A stretch of DNA of 7,292 nucleotides from Pseudomonadota bacterium (lineage in GTDB: Bacteria; Pseudomonadota; Gammaproteobacteria; Xanthomonadales; Xanthomonadaceae): NCBI GenBank assembly GCA_023423855.1, contig JAFAEU010000015.1, positions 1-7,292 of the forward strand. The letters are read 5' to 3'. Position 1 is the stretch's first letter. Each line of letters begins with the position of its first letter. Under the pieces are notes generated by a model. The model saw only the letters and a program-made list of their open reading frames with translations. It searched no databases and was not told the DNA's origin. Of the stretch, positions 1 to 7,292 are shown piece after piece. The translations under genes were made by a program, and so were the position numbers.

Positions 1-7
1 GGTCGGC

Positions 8-26
8 CCCCGTATCAAGTACGGGG
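8..26. repeat. REP-like palindrome, type 1 (CCCCGTA / TACGGGG)
   Basis: A perfect 7-bp inverted repeat, CCCCGTA (8-14) and TACGGGG (20-26), surrounds a 5-nt loop TCAAG. It lies in non-coding DNA upstream of smc, close to two other palindromes. The form resembles dispersed palindromic repeats I associate with Xanthomonadaceae genomes, but only one copy is visible here, so the repeat status rests on recall. No T-run follows, so it is not a standard intrinsic terminator. Confidence 0.6.
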
Positions 27-61
27 CAGGCTCTACGTGGCCGACGCTGGAGGTCGATGGC

Positions 62-85
62 GTCGGGGCCGTAGCCCCGACCTAC
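62..85 (-). repeat. GTAG-headed REP element
   Basis: A perfect 8-bp inverted repeat, GTCGGGGC (62-69) and GCCCCGAC (74-81), has a 4-nt loop. Read on the minus strand, the tetranucleotide GTAG (82-85) sits directly at the 5' foot of the hairpin. A GTAG or GGAG head followed by a palindrome is the signature of REP elements linked to RAYT (REP-associated tyrosine) transposases, known for example from Stenotrophomonas. No RAYT gene is present in this window; such elements are normally mobilised in trans. Confidence 0.75.
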
Positions 86-89
86 GGAC

Positions 90-113
90 TCCTTCCCCGC
101 AAGCGGGGGAGGA
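90..113. repeat. REP-like palindrome, type 2 (CCCCGC-AA-GCGGGG core)
   Basis: An 11-bp stem with one G-T wobble is formed by TCCTTCCCCGC (90-100) and GCGGGGGAGGA (103-113), with AA at the tip. The core is the same as in the two hairpins of the paired element between zipA and ligA, so this family occurs three times in the window. It is a single, slightly diverged unit here and lacks the outer CCGGGGTGGGG arm seen in the other locus. Confidence 0.72.
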
Positions 114-192
114 AGCAGTCCGCGCACGGTGGCCGGAACAAGGCGCTGAATATCGCTTGTCTGCCTCCCGGGACGAGGCCCGGAGCGACCGC

Positions 193-198
193 TATACT
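193..198 (+). promoter_or_regulatory. Predicted -10 box of the smc promoter (TATACT)
   Basis: TATACT matches the sigma-70 -10 consensus TATAAT at five of six bases and stands out in very GC-rich DNA. No convincing -35 hexamer lies 16-18 bp upstream (the region reads CCGGGACGAGG), and there is no TGn extension, so activity may need a weak -35 or an activator. A start near 205 would give a leader of about 120 nt before the smc ATG. It is the only good -10 candidate I noticed upstream of the operon. Confidence 0.5.
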
Positions 199-218
199 CG
201 CGGATTCGAATGGACTCC

Positions 219-233
219 GGGTCGCTTCGACCC
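219..233 (+). other. Hairpin 1 in the smc leader
   Basis: GGGTCG (219-224) and CGACCC (228-233) form a perfect 6-bp stem with a 3-nt loop CTT. It would be in the 5' untranslated RNA if transcription starts near 205. The sequence alone does not show whether it acts in DNA or RNA. Confidence 0.45.
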
Positions 234-243
234 AAGTTCATTC

Positions 244-261
244 AATGACTTGAGAGTCATT
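244..261 (+). promoter_or_regulatory. Hairpin 2 in the smc leader / possible operator (AATGACT-TGAG-AGTCATT)
   Basis: A perfect 7-bp inverted repeat with a 4-nt spacer. It is much more AT-rich than the surrounding DNA, which suggests a selected site. As DNA it could be a binding site for a dimeric regulator lying about 46 bp downstream of the -10 box; as RNA it would be a modest hairpin. The right arm continues as GTCATTCCCGCC, which resembles one half of the GTCATCCCGGC repeat at the right edge, so a decayed REP half is another explanation. Confidence 0.4.
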
Positions 262-302
262 CCCGCCAATTTGCACGAACAACAGGGCCGCGCCGTTGAC
301 GC

Positions 303-316
303 GTGGCCGGGGCCAC
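303..316 (+). other. Hairpin 3, just upstream of the smc ATG
   Basis: GTGGCC (303-308) and GGCCAC (311-316) form a perfect self-complementary stem ending 10 nt before the smc start codon. It includes the only G-rich run (GGGG, 309-312) that could serve as a weak Shine-Dalgarno, so folding could limit ribosome access. Short GC-rich palindromes are common by chance at this base composition. Confidence 0.3.
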
Positions 317-326
317 CGAACGCCGC

Positions 327-3300
327 ATGCGCCTGTCCACGATCAAGCTGTCCGGTTTCAAATCCTTCGTCGATCCCACCACGCTGCACCTGCCGACCAA
401 CATGACCGGCGTGGTCGGTCCGAACGGCTGCGGCAAGTCGAACATCATCGACGCGGTGCGCTGGGTGATGGGCGAAAGCTCGGCCAGCCGCCTGCGCGGC
501 GACTCGCTGACCGACGTGATCTTCGCCGGCTCCACCGCGCGCAAGCCGGTGTCGCAGGCGACCGTCGAGCTGATCTTCGACAATTCCGACCACACCATCT
601 CGGGCGAATACGCCGCCTTCAACGAGATCTCGGTCAAGCGCATCGTCAGTCGCGACGGCCAGAGCAGCTACTACCTCAACGGCGCCAAGTGCCGCCGCCG
701 CGACATCACCGACCTGTTCCTCGGCACCGGCCTCGGCCCGCGCAGCTACTCGATCATCGAGCAGGGCATGATTTCGCAGGTGATCGACGCCAAGCCGGAA
801 GATCTGCGCGTCTACCTCGAGGAGGCCGCCGGCATCTCCAAGTACAAGGAGCGGCGCAAGGAGACCGAGACCCGCATCCGCCACACCCGCGAGAACCTCG
901 ATCGCCTGAGCGACCTGCGCGAGGAAGTCGGCAAGCAGCTCGAACACCTCAAGCGCCAGGCGCGCCAGGCCGAGCAGTACACCGCGATCCAGGCCGAACG
1001 CAGGATCCGCGACGCCGAGTGGAAGGCGCTGGAGTTCCGCGCCCTTGACGCGCAGCTGCAGGGCCTGCGCGAAGGGCTGTCGCAGGAGGAAACCCGCCTG
1101 CAGCAGCTGATCGCCGAACAGCGCGAGGCCGAGCGCGAGCTGGAAACCGGCCGCGTGCGCCGCGAGGACGCCGGCGTCGCGCTCAACAAGGCGCAGGCCG
1201 AGAGCTACGAGGTGGGCGGCACCCTGGCGCGGATCGAGCAGCAGATCGCGCACCAGCGCGAAATGGCCGAACGCCTGCACAAGGCGCGCGAGGAAACCCG
1301 GCACGCGCTGGAGGAGATCGGCGCGCACATCAGCGGCGACGAGGCGAAGCTGGAAGTGCTGCAGTCGGCGATCGCCGACGCCGAGCCGCAGCTGGCGGCG
1401 CTGCGCGAGGACGACGAGGTCCGGCAGGAAGCGCTGCGCAACGCCGAGGAAGCGCTGGCCGACTGGCAGCAGCGCTGGGAGGCGCACAACCGCGAGCAGA
1501 ACGAGGCCTCGCGCGCCGGCGACGTCGAGCGCACGCGCGTGGACTACCTCGACCGCCAGTCGCTCGACGCCGACCGCCGCCGCGAACAACTGGGCAGCGA
1601 GCGCAGCGCGCTCGACCTCGCCGCGCTGACGGAGGCCTTCGAGACCATCGCCCTGCGCCACGAGGAGCAGAAGGCCGCGCTCGACGGCCTGAACGAGGAC
1701 CTCGAACAGCGCAAGCAGGCCGCGGTCGACCTGCAGGACCAGCAGCGCACCGCGCAGAACGAATTGTCCGAAGTGCGCAAGCGCGCGCAGGAAGCCCGCG
1801 GCCGCCTGTCGTCGCTGGAGACGCTGCAGCACGCGGCGCTCGGCCAGGAGCAGGGCGTCGCGGTCGAATGGCTGCGCCAGCGCGGGCTGGATTCGGCCGC
1901 GCGCGTGGGCGAGCGGCTGACGGTCGAGCCGGGCTGGGAAAACGCCGTCGAAGGCGCGCTCGGGCAGCTGATCGAAGGCGTGCTGGTGGAGGCGCCGGAG
2001 ACGCTGGTCGATGCGCTGGGCGAACTCGGCGAGGGACGGCTGGCGCTGGTGTCGTCCGAAGCCGGTGACGCGGCGTTCGCGCCGACCTCGCTGGCGGCGA
2101 AGGTGCAGGGCCCGCTGGCGATCCGTCGCCTGCTGGCCCGCCTGCACGCCGCCGAAACGCTGGCCGATGCGCGCGCGCTGCAGGCGCGGCTGGGCGAGGG
2201 CGAGTCGGTCATCACCCGCGGCGGCGAGCGCCTCGGCGCCGGCTGGGTGCGCGTGGTGCGCTCGGGCGCCGCCAAGCAGGGCGCGCTGCTGCGCGAGCGC
2301 GAGATCAAGGAACTGCGCGCCGCGATCGAGGAACTGCAGCACCGCGAGCAGGAGCTGGAGCGCGGCATCGCCGCCTGGCGCGACCGCCTGCTGGTGGCCG
2401 AGCAGCAGCGCGAGGACGCGCAGCGCGCGCTCTACCTCGCGCACCGCGGCGTGTCGGAGCTGGCCGGCCAGTTGCAGGGCCAGCAGGGCCGGGTGGACAC
2501 CGCGCGGGCGCGGATCGAGAAGATCGACGCCGAACTCGCGCAGCTGGTCGAAACCATCGACAACAGCGCGCAGCAGGCGCGCGAGGCGCGCTCGAAGCTG
2601 GAGGACGCCGTCGGCCGCATGGCCGAGCTGGAAGCCGCGCGCAACGCACTGGAAGCCGAGCGTCGCACGTTCGCCGAAGCGCGCGACGCCGCCCGTGCCG
2701 CCGCCCGCGAATCGCGCGATACCGCGCATGCGCTGGCGCTGACCCTCGAATCGCAGCGCGCCCAGGTCGTGGCGCTGGCGCAGGCCCTGCAGCGCATGGG
2801 CGGCCAGCGCGGCCAGCTCGACGCGCGGCTGGGCGAACTCGCCTCGCAGCTGTCCGAGGGCGACGCCCCGGTGGTCGCGCTGGAGCAGCAGCGCCAGGCC
2901 GCGCTGGAGCAGCGCGTGGTCGCGGAGAAGGCATTGGCTGCCGCGCGCTCGGCGCTGGAAGGCGTCGACAACGACCTGCGCGCGTTCGAGCGCACCCGCC
3001 ACGAGCGCGAGGAGCAGGCGCTGGCGCAGCGCGAGGCGATCTCGCAGCGCCGCCTCGACCAGCAGGCGCTGGCGATCAGGGCCGAGCAGCTGACGGCGGC
3101 CGTGGTCGAGGCCGGCTTCGTGCTCGAGGACGTGGTCGCCAGCCTCGCCGCCGACGCCGAAGCCCCGGCCTGGGAAAAGATGGTCACCGACTTCGACGCC
3201 AAGCTGCGCAGGCTCGAGCCGGTCAACCTCGCCGCCATCCAGGAGCACGCCGAGGCCGCGCAGCGCAAGGCCTACCTCGACGCGCAGGACGCCGACCTCA

Positions 3301-3830
3301 CCACAGCGCTGGAGACGCTGGAGGAGGCGATCCGCAAGATCGACCGCGAGACCCGCGGCCGCTTCAAGGACACCTTCGACCGCGTCAATTCCGGCGTGCA
3401 GGAGCTGTATCCGCGCCTGTTCGGCGGCGGCCACGCCTACCTCGAACTCACCGGCGAGGACCTGCTCGACACCGGCGTGGCGATCATGGCGCGCCCGCCG
3501 GGCAAGCGCGTGTCGAACATCTCGCTGCTGTCCGGCGGCGAGAAGGCGATGACGGCGGTGGCGTTGGTGTTCGCGATCTTCCGGCTCAATCCGGCGCCGT
3601 TCTGCCTGCTCGACGAGGTCGATGCGCCGCTGGACGAGGCCAACGTCGGCCGCTTCACCAACATGGTGTCGGAGATGAGCGAGCAGGTGCAGTTCCTGTT
3701 CGTCACCCACAACAAGGCGACGATGGAAGCCGCGCAGCAGCTCAGCGGCGTTACCATGCGCGAGCCGGGCGTGAGCCGCCTGGTGTCCGTCGACCTGGCC
3801 GAGGCGGCGCGCCTGGCCGGCGCCGCGTGA
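327..3830 (+). CDS. smc: Chromosome segregation ATPase SMC (condensin subunit)
   Basis: This 1167-residue protein is the ATPase that, with ScpA and ScpB, extrudes and holds DNA loops to compact and segregate the chromosome. The N-terminal head has the Walker A motif GPNGCGKS (31-38, Lys37), EQG near 145 in the Q-loop region, and EEAAGISKYK (165-174). Long heptad-type coiled coils rich in E, R, Q and A cover about 172-505 and 655-960. Between them lies the dimerising hinge, about 506-645. The C-terminal head has EPVN (964-967), the ABC signature LSGGE (1068-1072), Walker B with catalytic acids in FCLLDEVD (1092-1099), and the D-loop APLD. It is full length for bacterial SMC. I chose the ATG at 327 because MRLSTIKLSGFKSF is the expected N-terminus; an in-frame GTG at 303 would add eight unconserved residues. 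No strong Shine-Dalgarno precedes either start. It is first in a likely operon with zipA, 28 bp downstream. Confidence 0.97.
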   Translation: MRLSTIKLSGFKSFVDPTTLHLPTNMTGVVGPNGCGKSNIIDAVRWVMGESSASRLRGDSLTDVIFAGSTARKPVSQATVELIFDNSDHTISGEYAAFNEISVKRIVSRDGQSSYYLNGAKCRRRDITDLFLGTGLGPRSYSIIEQGMISQVIDAKPEDLRVYLEEAAGISKYKERRKETETRIRHTRENLDRLSDLREEVGKQLEHLKRQARQAEQYTAIQAERRIRDAEWKALEFRALDAQLQGLREGLSQEETRLQQLIAEQREAERELETGRVRREDAGVALNKAQAESYEVGGTLARIEQQIAHQREMAERLHKAREETRHALEEIGAHISGDEAKLEVLQSAIADAEPQLAALREDDEVRQEALRNAEEALADWQQRWEAHNREQNEASRAGDVERTRVDYLDRQSLDADRRREQLGSERSALDLAALTEAFETIALRHEEQKAALDGLNEDLEQRKQAAVDLQDQQRTAQNELSEVRKRAQEARGRLSSLETLQHAALGQEQGVAVEWLRQRGLDSAARVGERLTVEPGWENAVEGALGQLIEGVLVEAPETLVDALGELGEGRLALVSSEAGDAAFAPTSLAAKVQGPLAIRRLLARLHAAETLADARALQARLGEGESVITRGGERLGAGWVRVVRSGAAKQGALLREREIKELRAAIEELQHREQELERGIAAWRDRLLVAEQQREDAQRALYLAHRGVSELAGQLQGQQGRVDTARARIEKIDAELAQLVETIDNSAQQAREARSKLEDAVGRMAELEAARNALEAERRTFAEARDAARAAARESRDTAHALALTLESQRAQVVALAQALQRMGGQRGQLDARLGELASQLSEGDAPVVALEQQRQAALEQRVVAEKALAAARSALEGVDNDLRAFERTRHEREEQALAQREAISQRRLDQQALAIRAEQLTAAVVEAGFVLEDVVASLAADAEAPAWEKMVTDFDAKLRRLEPVNLAAIQEHAEAAQRKAYLDAQDADLTTALETLEEAIRKIDRETRGRFKDTFDRVNSGVQELYPRLFGGGHAYLELTGEDLLDTGVAIMARPPGKRVSNISLLSGGEKAMTAVALVFAIFRLNPAPFCLLDEVDAPLDEANVGRFTNMVSEMSEQVQFLFVTHNKATMEAAQQLSGVTMREPGVSRLVSVDLAEAARLAGAA

Positions 3831-3847
3831 GGCCCCGCACGATCCCC

Positions 3848-3853
3848 GGAGGA
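3848..3853 (+). promoter_or_regulatory. Ribosome binding site of zipA
   Basis: GGAGGA lies 5 nt before the zipA ATG at 3859, a near-perfect Shine-Dalgarno. It contrasts with smc and ligA, which lack one, and fits zipA being translated from an internal position of an smc-zipA transcript. It fixes the zipA start. Confidence 0.85.
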
Positions 3854-3858
3854 CCCGC

Positions 3859-4596
3859 ATGACCGAACTGCGCATTGGCATCCTCGTGGCCGGCCTGATC
3901 CTGCTGGCGGCAATCTGGTACTTCGGCACCCGGCCGCGCCAGGGACAGGGACGCAAGCGGCCGCGCGAGGACCGCGGCGACAGCGAGCGCATGGAGCCCA
4001 CGCTCGGCGCGCAGATCGAACGCGAACTGGCCGAAGCGCCGGAGGGCGTCGGCGACGAGATCGTGCAGACCGAGATGGACCTGCTCGACGGCGCGGTCGG
4101 CGCGGCCTCGCCCAACAGCGAACTCGGCAAGCGCACCAGCGACGACTTCGACAAGATCGTCACCCTGTACATCGCCGCCAGGGCCGGGCAGGTGCTGCGC
4201 GGGCCGGACATCGTGGTCGCCGCCGAGAAGGCCGGCCTGACCTACGGCCACATGAACGTCTTCCACCGGCTGGTGGAGAGCCATCCCGAGCGCGGGCCGA
4301 TCTTCAGCGTCGCCAACATCCGCAAGCCCGGCAGCTTCGAGATGTCCGAGATCCAGGCGCTGGAAACCCCGGCGATCGCCTTCTTCCTGACGCTGCCGGC
4401 CCCGGTCAGCGCCCTCGACGCCTGGGACGCGATGCTGCCCGCCGCCCAGCGCATGGCCGAACTGCTCGACGGCGTGGTGCTGGACGAACAGCGCAACGCC
4501 CTCGGCCGCCAGCGCATCGCCGGCCTGCGCGACGAACTGCGGGCCTGGGACCGCGAGCACGAAGCGCCGCCGGTGACGCGTAGTCCGCGCTGGTAG
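3859..4596 (+). CDS. zipA: Cell division protein ZipA
   Basis: A 245-residue bitopic inner-membrane protein that anchors and stabilises FtsZ polymers at the septum and helps recruit later divisome proteins. One hydrophobic segment at about 6-22 (RIGILVAGLILLAAIWYF) is followed by a basic patch (RPRQGQGRKRPR), the usual N-out, C-in arrangement with the bulk in the cytoplasm. A linker of about 75 residues, first basic and then acidic, leads to the C-terminal FtsZ-binding domain (about 98-232), with DKIVTLYIAARAGQVLRG, the MNVFHRL segment, GPIFSVANIRKPGSFE and TPAIAFFLTLPAP. The end, APPVTRSPRW, matches what I recall of Xanthomonas ZipA. It is clearly shorter than E. coli ZipA (328 residues) because the linker is short and not Pro/Gln-rich. 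Start fixed by a strong GGAGGA site. Likely co-transcribed with smc, whose stop is 28 bp upstream. Confidence 0.95.
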   Translation: MTELRIGILVAGLILLAAIWYFGTRPRQGQGRKRPREDRGDSERMEPTLGAQIERELAEAPEGVGDEIVQTEMDLLDGAVGAASPNSELGKRTSDDFDKIVTLYIAARAGQVLRGPDIVVAAEKAGLTYGHMNVFHRLVESHPERGPIFSVANIRKPGSFEMSEIQALETPAIAFFLTLPAPVSALDAWDAMLPAAQRMAELLDGVVLDEQRNALGRQRIAGLRDELRAWDREHEAPPVTRSPRW

Positions 4597-4610
4597 GGAT
4601 CGCGGCGGTT

Positions 4611-4714
4611 TGCCCCCACCCCAGCCCTCCCCCGCGGGCGGGGGAGGGAGCAGGAGCAACTGCCTCGCTTTGGCTCCCTCCCCCGCCTGCGGGGGAGGGC
4701 CGGGGTGGGGGGCA
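4611..4714. repeat. BIME-like inverted pair of palindromic repeats between zipA and ligA
   Basis: Two nearly identical arms, 4611-4651 and 4673-4714, are inverted relative to each other across a 21-nt spacer. They differ by only one indel and two substitutions. Each arm holds its own perfect 11-bp hairpin: 4625-4635 with 4638-4648 (loop GG), and 4676-4686 with 4689-4699 (loop CT). The DNA or RNA could therefore fold either as two small hairpins or as one long stem of about 40 bp. The core is shared with the single unit at 90-113. It begins 14 nt after the zipA stop and ends 29 nt before ligA, filling most of the gap. It may act as a transcription attenuator, an mRNA 3'-end stabiliser for zipA, or simply as a mobile repeat. 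No T-run follows, so it is not a canonical terminator. Confidence 0.9.
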
Positions 4715-4731
4715 GTCACAAGCCGACCCGC

Positions 4732-7230
<2,499 letters not shown>

Positions 7231-7270
7231 GCGGGACACGCCCAATGGCCACCAGTCGCCAACCCCGGCC

Positions 7271-7292
7271 GTCATCCCGGCGAAAGCCGGGA
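7271..7292 (+). repeat. Partial REP-like repeat at the right edge (GTCATCCCGGC-GAAA-GCCGGGA)
   Basis: TCCCGGC (7275-7281) and GCCGGGA (7286-7292) form a perfect 7-bp stem closed by a GAAA tetraloop, preceded by GTCA. This matches a very common dispersed intergenic repeat of proteobacteria (GTCATTCCCGCGAAAGCGGGAATCC type). It is cut by the window end, so any partner unit or distal flank is not visible. The 55 nt between it and the ligA stop hold only the stop-codon palindrome and no gene. Confidence 0.8.

Larger units (their letters stand above)
1..326. other. Non-coding region upstream of smc
   Basis: I see no credible gene in this stretch. The left part (1-120) is a cluster of three palindromic repeats and the right part (121-326) is the promoter and leader of smc. 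The open frames here begin in the repeats and run out of frame into smc, encoding Arg/Pro-rich, repeat-derived sequence with no recognisable family. The gene upstream of smc lies outside the window. Confidence 0.7.

Noticed and set aside
157..162. TTGTCT as the -35 element of the smc promoter
   Set aside because: The distance to TATACT (193-198) is 30 bp, far beyond the 16-18 bp needed.
37..405. A 122-codon plus-strand frame upstream of and overlapping smc
   Set aside because: It starts within the repeat cluster, reads through the promoter and overlaps smc in another frame; no family resemblance.
327..3830. MukB or Rad50/SbcC instead of SMC
   Set aside because: The conserved head motifs GPNGCGKSNIIDAVRWVMGE and LSGGEKAMTAVALVFA and the total length fit canonical bacterial SMC.
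192..4211. A 1339-codon open frame on the minus strand, antisense to smc and zipA
   Set aside because: Long antisense frames are expected opposite GC-rich genes with strong third-position G/C bias. Its product is low-complexity Leu/Arg/Gln/Ala-rich with no recognisable domain, while the plus strand has complete SMC and ZipA motifs.
4611..4714. Intrinsic terminator between zipA and ligA
   Set aside because: Strong hairpins are present, but no T-run follows either stem, and the pattern of inverted arms fits a repeat element better. An attenuating effect is still possible.

Overview
This is a very GC-rich chromosomal segment, and all of its genes lie on the plus strand. It carries three housekeeping genes in the order smc - zipA - ligA, encoding a chromosome-condensing ATPase, a cell-division membrane protein and the NAD+-dependent DNA ligase. 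This gene order, an SMC-type rather than MukB-type condensin, a LigA of more than 800 residues, a short ZipA, and intergenic GTAG-headed and GTCATCCCGGCGAAAGCCGGGA palindromes all suggest a gammaproteobacterium of the Xanthomonadaceae (Lysobacter, Luteimonas, Xanthomonas and relatives). I infer the family from recalled protein and repeat features, not from a search.

Layout. Positions 1-120 hold no gene but contain three different palindromic REP-like units. Positions 121-326 are the smc leader, with a good -10 box (TATACT, 193-198) and several small perfect hairpins. smc (327-3830) is followed after 28 bp by zipA (3859-4596), which has a strong Shine-Dalgarno. The 147-bp gap between zipA and ligA is mostly filled by a 104-bp inverted pair of palindromes (a BIME-like element). 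Immediately after it comes a TAGAAT box placed so that transcription would start on the A of the ligA ATG. ligA runs from 4744 to 7215, and its stop codon lies inside a 30-nt palindrome. The window ends in the first part of another REP unit (7271-7292).

How the genes work together. SMC compacts and segregates the nucleoid (with ScpA/ScpB, not in this window). ZipA tethers FtsZ to the membrane at the division site. LigA seals Okazaki fragments and repair nicks. smc and zipA look co-transcribed; ligA may be read partly from the same transcript and partly from its own leaderless promoter.

I see no defence system, mobile gene, CRISPR array, tRNA or rRNA. The most interesting points are the repeat architecture, the predicted leaderless ligA start, the structured smc leader, and two extra segments in LigA, one of which looks like a decayed duplicate of its helix-hairpin-helix module.
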